A DNA stretch of 64,000 nt from Pegea sp. RAD2-039 (lineage: Eukaryota > Chordata > Thaliacea > Salpida > Salpidae): the NCBI GenBank assembly GCA_034620365.1, contig JAQGEQ010000179.1:186001-250000 (forward strand), given 5' to 3'. Below the pieces are notes generated by a model that saw nothing but the letters and a program-made list of their open reading frames with translations, was not told the origin of the DNA and did no database searches. Below are positions 1-17,181 of the stretch, piece by piece. The first letter of the stretch is position 1; each line of letters starts with the position of its first letter. A program made the translations under genes and the position numbers.

Positions 1-1820
1 AAAATAAGATTTTATGTTTTGTTTTTGTTTTTGCTCAACTCACTACGAATATAGAACAGTGCTTGAAATGCCGAATGAAATTTTTCTAAATAAAGAAATA
101 ATTTTTTTGCAAAGGCAAAATTTAACAAAAAAATAATTATATCTTTAAATTATTAAAACAAAAAAGTTTTAGATAAAATTTGGTATACCCAAAAACTTTA
201 CAAATCAAATTTATTTTGAAAACTAGCAGTTTCTCAAAACAATCAGAATTAACATTCAAACTTTTTTACCTCAAAAAGACAAATAACGATGGAATAAAAT
301 AATGTAGTTTAGCCTTAAAAATGTTCAATAATAATTATTAAAACTTTAGAAGTTCAAACAAAAACTGACACGTTTTTTATGATAAATTCTAAAAAATATA
401 AAAATTTTTATAGGCTTTTGCAACTATTTTGCTCGCCCACAAAATTATTAGGAAACAAATGTTAGAATAAACATAACTACTTCTAAATATCTAAATACTA
501 AAGTTATTAAAGTTGATCAGCAAGGTCAAGCAAGCTATAATAAAAATAGCTTAAAGATTAATCAATAAATGTATTTTACTCAGCTCAATTATATTAGTAA
601 GAAATATGTAATTTTTAAAAAACTCAGCACTCTTGCTATTAAACGCAATATTAAAAAATTGAATTGAATATATTGTTGACAGAGAAGTTTTTAGATCGAT
701 TTAAGCTTTTAGCAAAAATTGTTCTTCTATAAGAAATTTTAACTAGCTTTGGGAGTATTAGAAGCCAAAGTTTCTGTCAGCTTACTAGACATCAGGCTAT
801 AGCAAATTTCTAAATTGACCTAGGAAATTAGGTAAAAATAAAAACTTCAAAAGTTTTTCGATTTATGTAATTTCTATGTTTGATATTTAGAAGGAATATT
901 TAGTAAAACTTGGTGAAGAAAGATATTTGAATTAATTTATTGGGCTTCATTATGATAAAATCGACTGCTAAGAAAGTTAATCCAATGAAATATTTTGGTA
1001 CGCGAATTTACTTTAATTACAAATAGCAGGTGATAATGAAATACTATTTACTGTACTTTGAAGTGAAAGAGTATAAGTAATTACTTTTACTTTTTTAATT
1101 AATTTTTATAAGCAATAAAACTGGTCAAGGTTATCATCGTGTTTTTGTCTCTTATAAAATAAAGTAAAATTTACAAACCATTCAAAAAAGCAGTTTGCCA
1201 TAGAAATTTATTGCAAGGAATATTTTTTTTTTAATAATTATTGCAGTATTATTCACAGTTTCGTACTTTATCTGCATATATCAGTATTTCATCAGTAAAT
1301 TTTATCGTAATCTATCAATGGCGTATGTATAACTCAGTGATATCTTCAGTCATTTGTAACAATCTTCATTTGAGTTAAGTTGCTTTTTATTGGTTTTACA
1401 GCTATATCGTTAAAGCTTTAATCCGAACGATTAAGTTAGATTAGACAATAAGATTATTAATTTTATCCTTTTAAAGGCTCAAAAATCATTGAAAAAATTA
1501 ATGTAGATTAAGTTTTTCTGAGTCATACATTTTTGGATTATTCAACAGATTTTATTTTAGACATTTTGTCCATGTTTTTTATTATAACCTTAATCGTGTA
1601 TTTTCGATTTTTTGTTAAAGCAGACTGATAAATAAATACTACAAAAAATAAAAAACATATTTAGACGCTATTTTTTCCCATATTTGTCTTGAAAAGTATA
1701 TAAAAAATTTTCATTTATAATTTATTATTATATTGTTGTAATAATTAGCTTTTTTATATAAAATATATAATCATTTGTTTACATAAACAAAGTATTCCTT
1801 TATAAAGCAATTGGTTTAAG
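1..1820. other. AT-rich intergenic sequence, no gene seen
   Basis: No open frame with coding character, no splice-delimited exon and no repeat family shared with the rest of the window was recognised. The last 100 bases before 1821 should hold the promoter and 5' UTR of the following gene, but I see no clear TATA or initiator motif. Confidence 0.5.
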
Positions 1821-3710
1821 ATGTTGAGAATTCTATCCAGAAATTTGCAAAATAGTTTAGAGTGAGTTTTTTAATCTTTTTCTATTCCATAAATTTTTAG
1901 AAAATTAATATTGAAAGATTTATAATGAAATAATAATTATGCTTTAATTTCTTTAAAATAGAAAAAGGTCTTTATTACACCGGCAAATTAGACTAATATC
2001 TGTTGATGAGAAGTTTGTAGCTGCAAAATCAAATCTCAATAATCTAAAAAATGATCCTGGCAACGAAATTAAGCTAAAGATGTATGCTTTGTTCAAACAG
2101 GCAAGTATAACATTTTAATCTTTATTTATTTATTTAATGCATGGCTGAAGATGAAACACTTGAAGTAAAAACATTTTTGATTAAGTTGTTATAAACTTTT
2201 TAAAATTATGTAATTTTTTAGGCAAATAGTGGAGAAAACACAACTTCAAAACCAAGTGCTTTTAACTTTGTTGCTAGTGCTAAATGGACAGCTTGGAAAA
2301 ATCTTGGAACCATGTCAAATGTGAGTTTGATAATTTTATACAAATCTTTGATGAATTCTTAAAAATTTATAATTCTATGTAAAAAAATGAATACAAAAGT
2401 TGAATTAATCACAATTGTAATTTGGTGCAAATATTTTTCTACTTGTAATTTTAATAAAAGGATGATGCTAAATTGGAATATATCAAAATTGTTGATGACC
2501 TTTTAAAAGCTGAAGGTGGTAATAGTCAACAATCTAGTTCTGGTGACTCAAATAAGTTTGAAAACTTATTAGTTACACATCAGGATAATTACACAAAGAT
2601 TATGCTCAATAGACCAACTAAGAAAAATGCAATAACTAGAGAAGTAACATTAAGTTTTATTATTCAGTTTCATTTTTATTTAATATAAATTTAATCTGAC
2701 TAAGCAACAAAACTAAAATGTTAATATCAATTACTTTTTCATTTTGTATTAGAAATATGTTTCTCATTTTTTGGTCATTTACAGATGTATGAAGAAATAA
2801 TAAAAGCTCTTGGTCAGGCTGGCACTGATTCAAATAGTTTTACTGTAATAACTGGTGCTGGTGATTATTTTTGTAGTGGCAATGATTTAGGAAACTTTAT
2901 GTCTATAACTCCTGATAAAATGCATGAAATAGCAAAAGATTCTGGAGAACTTTTGAGGTTGGTTGTTTTTTGTACTTTTAAAAATGTCAATACTTAGTTT
3001 GAATAATAACTTCAAATTTTATTGTTATATTTTGTTGTAAAATCTATTTCAAAAAACTTTGTATTTTATAGACGGTATGTGAGTGCTTACATTGACTTTC
3101 CTAAACCTCTAATAGCTGTTGTGAACGGACCTGCAATTGGAGTTGCTGTGACGATTTTAGGTTTATTTGATACTGTATATGCGAGTGAAAAAGCAACTTT
3201 TTCAACTCCATTCTCAAAACTTGGTCAAAGTCCAGAAGGTTGTTCATCATATACTTTTCCTAAAATCATGGGTCATGCAAAGGTTTGAAAATTGTGATTA
3301 ATCATTAAACTGTTTGTTGTTTGGATTCGATATACAAATCTGTGGTGATTTCTAGGCTTGTGAAATGATGTTGTTTAACAAGAAAATGACATCTCAAGAA
3401 GCTCTTGATTGTGGGTTAGTCACGCGGCTATTTTGTGATTCTTCTTTTAATTGTGATGTTGATTCTGCTCTGAAAGAGATGGCAACATTACCCGCTAAGG
3501 TAATTATCTCATTTTTAGATGAATATGATATTTATAAACTGTTTCTACCTCGTGCAGTCGTTGATGTATTCGAAAAGTTTGATGAGAGATCCTGAAAGGA
3601 GTCTTCTGCACAAAGTGAATATAGCTGAATGTGATCGATTGGTTGAAAGATGGACTTCTGATGACTGTATAAATGCTGTCATGAAGTTCTTCCAAGAAAA
3701 ACAAAAATAG
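1821..3710 (+). CDS. ECI2: ACBP-fused enoyl-CoA delta-isomerase 2 (mitochondrial type)
   Basis: Eight coding exons join to 380 residues: 1821-1861, 1962-2100, 2222-2320, 2461-2643, 2785-2957, 3072-3282, 3356-3499, 3558-3710. The first ~27 residues are Arg/Ser/Leu-rich and lack acidic residues, like a mitochondrial presequence. An acyl-CoA-binding domain follows (about residues 28-115, with KMYALFKQ and [10 protein letters not shown]), then a crotonase fold with the oxyanion-hole segment CSGNDL and the catalytic-Glu segment [15 protein letters not shown]. Family knowledge: ECI2 shifts cis/trans-3 double bonds to trans-2 during oxidation of unsaturated fatty acids. Human ECI2 is of similar length (about 394 aa) and ends in a PTS1; this protein ends in EKQK, so I infer mitochondrial location only. 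The intron after exon 2 has a GC donor (CAG|GCAAGT). It lies 409 bp upstream of a paralogue. Confidence 0.93.
2101..2221 (+). other. GC-AG intron in the ECI2 gene
   Basis: The donor reads CAG|GCAAGT and the acceptor TTTTTTAG|GCA. Only this GC donor keeps the acyl-CoA-binding domain in frame (FKQ then ANSG). GC-AG introns are a known minority class with a strong consensus donor, as here. Confidence 0.85.
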
Positions 3711-4080
3711 GAATACTTGAATGTAGTCTCCTTTTATCTGATGGAACCTTATAAAGTTTCGGCAATTTTGTCACCTAGACTTTTATGTTTTAAAAACTTT
3801 CAATTTCTTTCTCAGTATTTCAACTTCTTCAACAATATTCAAGATTTTTCAGATAACTCTAACTATAATTTTTTAAGTTTTTACTTCTTTAAAAGAAATT
3901 ATAATTTTCAGAACATTATAAATCAGTTGGATCTGATTAAAAAGCAAATATCAGTGTTTATTTTGTTTTGTAATCATATAAATAACTTTGAACTGATAAG
4001 ACTGTTATTTTGTTGAGTATTTTTTCAATAATTTATATTTTATCTATTTCTTTGATGTTATTTAAAATATTTTTCAACTG

Positions 4081-4118
4081 CAGAATAAAATAAGTTGTTT
4101 AGAATTAAAAGTAAAATA
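4081..4118 (+). promoter_or_regulatory. 3' splice-acceptor-like site before the second ECI gene
   Basis: A pyrimidine-rich tract followed by CTGCAG ends at 4083, 36 nt before the ATG at 4119 and about 370 nt after the stop of the upstream gene. No matching 5' donor was seen in between. It could be a spliced-leader acceptor or the end of a 5' UTR intron that begins further upstream. Confidence 0.35.
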
Positions 4119-5282
4119 ATGGCTAATGAAGAAATTAAAGTTGAACATTTTGATGGTTATAATATGCTAGTTTTGAACAGACCACGAAGCCTTAACAGTA
4201 TCAATACTCAAGTAAGAATCAATTTTATATAAATATTATAAATAATTGTAACTAATTACTCATCAATGTAACCAAAAAGTAGCTAGAAAATGAAAATAAA
4301 TGTTGTTAATTATTTCTAGATGTATTTAAAGTTGGCTAAGCTCTTAGAGCAATCAGCTAGTGATGAGAAAGTGAAGCTTGTGGTTCTAACTGGTGCTGGA
4401 AAGTACTTTACCTCTGGAGCTGATTTAAACGAAATCCTCGAAGGAGCAAAATCGAAACAGAAACCTAACATCCTCAATTTCCAGTTAGTTTCTTTTATTA
4501 GATAAGTCTAACTATATTTCTCATTTTTGTTTCAAAATTTTTTATATCTAAAGTTCCCTCAAGTTACTTTATCTTTTTGATGTTTTCACAGAATATTTGT
4601 TGACACGTTGATTAAATTTCCTAAACCTCTGATTGCTGCAGTAAATGGACCAGCAGTTGGAGTTGGAGTAACAATTTTGCCTTTTTGTGATTTAGTATTT
4701 GCTACTTCATCTTCATCTTTTTTAACACCTTTCTCCAAAATTGGTATTATCCCAGAAGCTTGTTCGTCTTACACTTTTCCAAGAATTATGGGTTTTGCTA
4801 AGGTTGCTATTTTTTAGCTACACAATTTTGTTATTTTAGATAATTTTATTTGTGGTTTGGTTTACAGGCAAGCAAACTTCTCCTATTTAGTGAAAAAATA
4901 GATTCTAAAGAAGCAAAAGAGATCGGTTTAGTGTCAGAAATATTTGCTGATAATGTATTTGAAGAAGAGGTGTTTAAAAAAGTCGAATATTTCGCCAAAA
5001 ATCTCTCATTACAGGTAATTTTTCAGATAAACAACTTAATCCTCTTAAATACTTTTTGTTAGAATTATTTTTGTTAACAAGTTGAGTAAAAATATAATTT
5101 TAGGATTTTCTCAAATCTTGAATAAACTTTTTTAGACCTTAATGACGAGCAAAAATTTGATTCGAATGAACGATCAACAACGCTTGTTAGAAGTGAATCG
5201 TAATGAATGTAAACATATTACCAAAATTATGTCAAACTTGACAAATAAAAATTTTGGAAAAATCAAAACCTCGAGATTATGA
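4119..5282 (+). CDS. Short enoyl-CoA delta-isomerase, PTS1-tailed (peroxisomal type)
   Basis: Five exons join to 253 residues: 4119-4211, 4320-4483, 4592-4802, 4868-5014, 5136-5282. It is a crotonase-fold protein without presequence or acyl-CoA-binding domain. It matches the ECI half of the upstream gene (shared blocks [14 protein letters not shown] and [14 protein letters not shown], with the catalytic Glu kept), and four intron positions and phases agree between the two genes, so they arose by tandem duplication. The C-terminus is TSRL, a canonical PTS1 (SRL). From family knowledge it should act as a delta3,delta2-enoyl-CoA isomerase in unsaturated fatty-acid beta-oxidation; peroxisomal import is inferred from the tail. 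The start is the first in-frame ATG, in good context (aataATGG). Confidence 0.9.
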
Positions 5283-8032
5283 GCTAGTCCAACAATTCAA
5301 TTGATTCGACAATTATTTTTGGTTTTTATTTAATCTGTGCCTATTTAACCTACTTTTCATTTCATTCTAGATATTTTATATTTATCTTTCTTAATTTCAA
5401 ATTTTTCTTCCTCATTTTTGATAAACCTTTTATCAACTAAACTTTTTAAATCTCGAATCTAATTAATTAATCAAAAAACTGATTGACTTCTGAATAATTC
5501 TGTAGATATTATTCATTTTTATGCCATGCAATTTTGTTATTTTGTTGTTGATTCTGATTAAACTTAGTGAATAATTAGTTAATGATTTTCATCTTGTTTT
5601 TTGTTGTTTTTTCAACTTCAGTTTTAATTTAAATAATAGACTAACTTGTAATACTAAGAAAGGTGAGCTTTCACTAGGAATTTCACAAATTGTTAATCCC
5701 ATTTCCATCCTTTTGATGGATTAATTTATTTATAATCACCTTTCTTTCTATTTTGAAATAATCAGGAGATGATGGTGTGATTACAGAACTGACAAATGAC
5801 GGTTAACCTCAAAAAATACTTTAAGAAAACATACATTAGGCTTTTAAAAGAACCATTTTCTTAAAAAGATGTTTTCTATTTCATTTTGTAGCTCAATTAT
5901 TTCATTATTTAGGTATTTTTTAGCTTCTGTAACCTTACAACTTTGAGAAACAGTATTCCACGTTTAATTATGAATAAATTCCTAATAAACTTTGTTTTAT
6001 CTTTATAACGTTATAATCGTTTTATCTTTTAACATAAAATAACAATTTTCAAATATTATTCAGTGAAAAAAACTCAGTAAATTTGTATAAAACTAAAATT
6101 AACTTCAAATTTGATTGAAACAATTAACTTTTTTTCTTAATACTTTGATGTGTATTAGTACTTTTTTTAGTTTTACAAATGTAAACAGCTTCTGTGTTCA
6201 ATGGACGAGGCATATAGCGATAATAAAAGGTTATCAAAAAGCTTGATAAAGTTATGAAAATGTGATAAAGTAGTAATCCTAAGTTTTTATAGATTCAAAA
6301 AATTATTTTAGATCAATTTTCCAGATAGTTAAGTTGAATTTAATCAAACAATTCAAGCCAAACAAAAATTGTAAACAGTATAACTAAAGTTCTATTGAAA
6401 ATGAAAGTAATATCAGCATTTTTATAATCTTTAAAGCGATCGTGAATTGCTACTGGCTGAAGCTTAACAACCAATCTATTTGTCCATCTACTAAATAAGA
6501 AAATCTGTAAAATATTATTGGTATAACACAGGCAAGATAATAATTCTAAACTGAGGCTAGTAAAGTCCTTCTAACAGTTGTGACTTCAAGAAGTTTCATG
6601 ATGGAGATGTAATTTTAAGACTTGACTTTCTTGTTCTTTTACTGAGTTTACAGTTTCAGTGTTCAAAAGCACGAAATGCGAACAACTTTTATTGTAAATT
6701 TTTATTAATTAAATGTCATTTCTTGAATATTTTTCGGTTAATTAAAGTTATTTTTGTGATAATCATTTTTGTTCTGTAACTATTTCAATAACAAAATAAG
6801 TTTACAAAAAAAGTTAAATCCTGCTTTTAAATATCATGTTTCTATAAAATAGTTCTGTTTAATGTTAAGTATAAATGAAAGCAACTATCATCTGCTTCAA
6901 ATTGAATATATTACAATTTTCAATTATGTAAGTTACTGTTTATTCTGTTGACTCAAACTGTTTTTTCAAAGTTATTACAATAAAATGTTGAAGTGTGTTT
7001 GTACAAATAAGCGACATGATTTACCTATTTTTTATGTTTTATTATTACAAAGAAAATCGTTGTAATTAAATTTGTAATCATAAATCTTTTCTTTAAGCCT
7101 TATAAAAACACTCAACCCAAAACGTTTTGAGCTTTCTGTAACTTTTATCTCAATTAAAAATCATAAAACTAGCAGATCAAATCTTACTTTGTATTTGAAC
7201 TTTGTGCTTTGGAATGATAGAAGTAATTCGTGATCTGCTTGAGGTTGAACAAGCTTGAAAATCATCAAAAAACATTTTTTAAAGTTTAAAACGTTTTCAA
7301 AAATTAAACGATGTTTAATAATGATCAGCAGAATTAGTTCAAATACTAGTTGAAATTTTGAACGATATTCAATTAATGGATGTTCTATTTAACAAACAAC
7401 TGCAAATATTAAAGCCAAAAGTAAACATTTGAATAATTAACTGACAAATAAAAAAATTGAGTCAACAAAACAGCTGTGGCTTTAAAATATTGATGCAGAA
7501 ACCTTAAATGAATTCGTGTTATAAAACTTAATCATTTAGCGCAAATATCACCTGGAAAAGGGGACAACTAAAACTAAAAAGTTCAATTTAAGAAAAAAAT
7601 ATTTTACTTTTGGTTTACTACCACTGCAATTTTATTCATTTCCAAAAAAATTATTATAACTAATAAAGTTAATTTCAACTTTTAGTAATGGTAACATGTT
7701 GAAATCAAATCATTGAAATTTATTAATTTTCTAGGATAAGACCAGAAATGTGATGTTTTGATCAATTTCAAATGCTGTAATTCTGCAAAGTCAATGTTTA
7801 AGCAGGTAACTTATTTTTCAACTGGGCGTTGTGACATGTTACATAAAACACCAAATTGTTTGCAGATTACACTTATCAAATATGCAAAGCTGCAGTTATG
7901 GCATTAGAATGCTGAGTCAGGCCTAAAACAGATTTCTGAATATTTTTGAAACCTTGTAAACCTTCAAACTAAAATAATAAATCAGAACGACCAAATACTA
8001 TGAGAAAATTTGCAAGGTATCAGCAAAAATTG
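5283..8032. other. AT-rich intergenic sequence, no gene seen
   Basis: About 2.7 kb between convergent genes. No coding frame, RNA gene or repeat family was recognised on either strand. Confidence 0.5.
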
Positions 8033-8038
8033 TTTATT
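8033..8038 (-). terminator. AATAAA polyadenylation signal, AHCY copy 1
   Basis: The minus strand reads AATAAA about 150 nt past the stop codon. The same distance separates stop and AATAAA in copy 2. Confidence 0.6.
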
Positions 8039-8189
8039 TCAAACTCAAGTTTGTTGAACAAAATAATTCACAATAGTTTTATGAAAATATTTCACGATAA
8101 TGTTGAAAATTAAGTTAAATTACTTGTAATTAAGTTGAATAAGCATTAATAAGAACCAAAAATCTTTAGACACAGTAACAAATTGTTAT

Positions 8190-10772
<2,583 letters not shown>

Positions 10773-11198
10773 AGCTACAGAAAGTGATAAAACTAAAAAG
10801 CAGGAAGCAAAACTTTGGATGAAGAAAAGGAACAGACTAAAATTGCCCCACAAACTTGAATTTATATATAATATAGGTAAAGCACCTAAGATAATAAAAG
10901 TCAACATTTATTACGACATCGTGTTAAATCTTAAAACGATATACTATAAATCACGTATTATTAAAAGAATAAATAGTTTTATACATTATTATACATAAAT
11001 ATATCAAAATAGAATGTTATTATGGTATTTGCAGTTTTTTGTAATCTTGCATTATTTTATTAAGAGATACTATTTACTTTTTCATTTGTCAGCTTTATCT
11101 TCTACTTTATCAATTTTCTTGACATCCATGAGATCTTTATTAAGTTTTAAAATAATTTTGATTTTTTACCATAAACTGATTTTATGTTGCCTATTGGA

Positions 11199-11382
11199 TG
11201 TATAGTGTAATGATAATGACTCTTTATATATATTCAAATTATTAAGGCTAACTAACAACAATGACAAGTATAACAACGATGTACGCTACTCACAGCACAG
11301 TCTATCACAGAATGACTAGTAGGAGGTCTCTACTAGAAAACACGTTTATGTCAGAAGTAAAATACTTTACTGTTGTACTACA
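11199..11382 (-). repeat. Solitary LTR of a Ty3/gypsy-like element
   Basis: On the minus strand the segment begins TGTAGTACAACAG and ends CACTATACA, that is TG...CA, 184 bp. It is preceded by a purine-rich tract (GGGAAGAA) that fits the polypurine primer of the 3' LTR. I found no second copy in the window, so the 5' LTR is missing. Confidence 0.65.
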
Positions 11383-13880
11383 TTCTTCCCAATCAAATAA
11401 TTGGACCGAACAGTAAAGATCGCACGCTGTCTCATTATTGCCATTAACAACAATTAGTTCCAACCGTAGCGCTTTGAAGGTATCCCTTCAAATGATCTAG
11501 TGGACCGCAGAACCTCCACGCCGCCGTTTCTCCCGCTCTTTGGTCTGACGTTACCACTCCTGGTACCTGAATCAGCAAAGCTCGTTGTCATTTCCCCATT
11601 AGAAACCTGCAGACTAGTTACTTCTCTCTCTTCATCTTCTTCCTTTCAAATCATGATTTTGTCATCGGGATTCTGCCTTATACCACTTGGTGAAACCCGT
11701 AGGGACTATCCTCTTTATTTCAACGTCCTAAATGAATGTCAAAGTCTTCTTCATCAGTATTAGCGTATCTGGCTAGATCCCTCAAATAAACGTTGGATTC
11801 CCTGCCATCGGGAAAGTTGATTCACGCGTACATCGGGTTAGCCTCCAGCAGTTGAACTTTTATCTATCATGTTTATTGACTAGAATAAGGATAGCAACTT
11901 ATAATTAACATATTCTTCCTAAGTGTTAGTATAAAATTATTTTTGCTTCGTCAAATCTATCTCCATCAAAACTGTTTATAACAAAAATGTAACATTTTTT
12001 CTTCTGGAGTGATAGTGGTTTCAAGCCTTGACTCCTGACTACCAACATCCCATACATAGAGTTTCTACATTGAAACCTATAACGGGACGGTAGGAAAGAT
12101 CTTTTTTAATTTGAACTTGAACAATACTGTATTTTCCAGCAGCATCTACTTCTAACATTATAGTTCTAGCAAGGTACTTATAGATATTAATTTCAAATTG
12201 TAGTAATCCATTTCATATCTCCATCGTGGCTCCCATTTGCCTCTCAAACTTACCCATCAAACTCACCGCCTTTCTCTCCTCTCATAGAAAATTAATGGAC
12301 CTTACCCAAAAATTTATAGACCCCAATTCCAAAGCCAAAAAAGTCCCTGCGCTTTCTGCAACGACTTGGATTTGTAAAGACTGAAGATCCATCAGAAGTT
12401 TTAAACTTTTCTGATCAGGCTTAATTCGATTTTTTTCTACAAAAAACTTCGGGAACAAAGTTCTTCTACTCCATATACTGTAATTCGTTAAAGATCATTT
12501 TTGTGTCTCCGACGGATCTAAGAACTGTAGGTGACACGGAGCTATTCTACCCAAAACTTGCATACTAAATAAAAGGACAACGCGAAATGCAACAACAAAA
12601 ACGATGGGAAGTTCTAGCGCTACAAAGTATGCTGTCCGGCTTCCACTAAATTTTCTTCCGCCGTGGCTCCAACAGCTTTTAGGGAACTCACTATTATTCT
12701 TGGAAAAACGCTCATATCTCTCTTATCGCTGTTTGTAATTGCTTCTGTCCTGCTTTTTCTCACAGCGAGAAAGCTTAGGCCTCCTTATTGATCTCTGATT
12801 AGATCTAGTAGAGCTTATTGTTTATTTTTTAGCTCATGAGATAGTATCTCTTCTTTTGATTTCCCTTTTTAGCTTTTCTACCTCATGACTATAGCGTCCG
12901 AATGCTCTTTCATTAAGGTGAGTAGTACACAAATACTCAGTTCTGATCTTGGCCGTTATCTCAGCTCTTTTGCTCCTTAGATGAACCAGTTTGAATATCA
13001 CTCGAATACCTATAATATCATCTCTGTTCACATCTAAAACATTTAGTATGTTAGTTTCGTGTTTGTGTCTTTGTTACATCTTTAGTGTACTAAATCCTCT
13101 TTTTGACTTCCTAACTCGAACACAAGCTTCTTATGAGTTTTAAGGAAGTCTCTTCCAAGCACCACCTCTACACCGAGGCCCTCCATGACAAACAGATTTA
13201 TATTTTTGCACTTTTTTTTTAGTTTGAGTTTAACTTTGCAAGATTAATTTATTTTGAACATCTTAGCCAATTTCACCTTAAATGGATTTTGAATCTTATA
13301 AACTTTCAAGTTCCTAGCAACCTTTCCACTTACAAAGCTCTTCAACAATCCGGTATCAATAAAAGTCTTAAATACCTCACCCGCAACAGAGACATCTATC
13401 ATTATTGCATGGTTCAATTGCCTAAAAAACGAGTAAACCTCAGTACTTCATGTCTTTGGGTAGTCATTGCTTCTCTCAATTCTTTGTCTTTCTTACTGTA
13501 TTCAGGGGAACCTCTTGTAAAGATGACAGACTCGAATAGTGGCCCTTCCTCTCACTTCGAAACATATGCTCGAACCAGCTCGGCATCTCTTTAAATCATC
13601 AGGTTTGCTACCTCCACATTTTAAATAAACTTCTTTCATGGCAGCTACTGTCGGTTCTGCTTGGTCCTCCTCCTTGAGTTCCACTGAATTCACTTCTTCT
13701 GCAGGTCTTACCAATCTGCCAGCCCCGAAGTGTTGGTTTTTCCGCCGGGCATCCTCCAGTGTCACCACTTGCTTGATAAAGTTCAATAGAGGGTCAACTC
13801 TATTGACAACTAAATGCTTATCTATTACAAAAATAAATTTTAAGTAGCTCCCTACCACCAACGAGATAATGGTCAAGTAG
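11383..13880 (-). mobile_element. Degenerate Ty3/gypsy retrotransposon relic
   Basis: Read on the minus strand. Near 13500-13880 there is a broken Gag end with a decayed zinc knuckle (CGGSKPDDLKRC then VCHLYKRF). Near 13270-13440 is an aspartic-protease start (FIDTGLLKSFVSG, DTG triad). Near 13090-13200 is the protease flap and end (GVEVVLGRDFLKTHKKLVF). Near 11750-11870 is an integrase-end motif (NFPDGRES.VYLRDLA), and near 11450-11510 a typical polyprotein tail (LRSTRSFEGIPSKRYG). Frames change and stops interrupt. I could not recognise reverse transcriptase, RNase H or the integrase core in 11900-12830, so the middle is deleted or too decayed. The element sits between the two AHCY genes and has no 5' LTR. 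It is non-functional. Confidence 0.75.
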
Positions 13881-14337
13881 TGGTATAATAGACAAGTCTG
13901 GAGGGCATATTTGCACTTACAAAGTTATAAACAATTTTTAGGTTGGATTGAAGTCTTCCATTATAAATGAACTTGTATAAGTCTGCTATTGATACATTGT
14001 CAAGAGCTTTATTTGGAGGCTTTCACCCGGGATGACTTCACATTTTATTTCGGATCAGCTAAGTAATGTATTACTAATGCTAAAATGACTCAAGATTACT
14101 TTTGAAGTTTTATATGTAATAAGTTTGAATTTGTCATACAATAAACTAAATATATTTTAGTTCAAATCTCTTCATATTCTTTAAAACAAGTCCCAATGCA
14201 TCTTTTTAGAGGATTAATTTAAAGAAAAGCTCTTATTCAGAGCAGAATTAGGTTTTCTTCAACTGATTCAAATTACACTGAAATAATCTCACAATTTAAC
14301 TAATATATAAAACACAACACTCTGAACAGAGTTACAA

Positions 14338-14343
14338 TTTATT
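14338..14343 (-). terminator. AATAAA polyadenylation signal, AHCY copy 2
   Basis: Minus-strand AATAAA about 150 nt past the stop codon at 14491. Confidence 0.6.
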
Positions 14344-14490
14344 TAACAAAACTAATAACCGAAAAAGTTGTTAGAAATATTTGAAGTTCCATGATTCATC
14401 TAAATTGAAAGTCTAATATTTAAATATGACTCGCAAGCAACCAAAAGAGACCTATAGCTTCAAAACGTAACCAGATGAGAGATATTTGGT

Positions 14491-17181
<2,691 letters not shown>

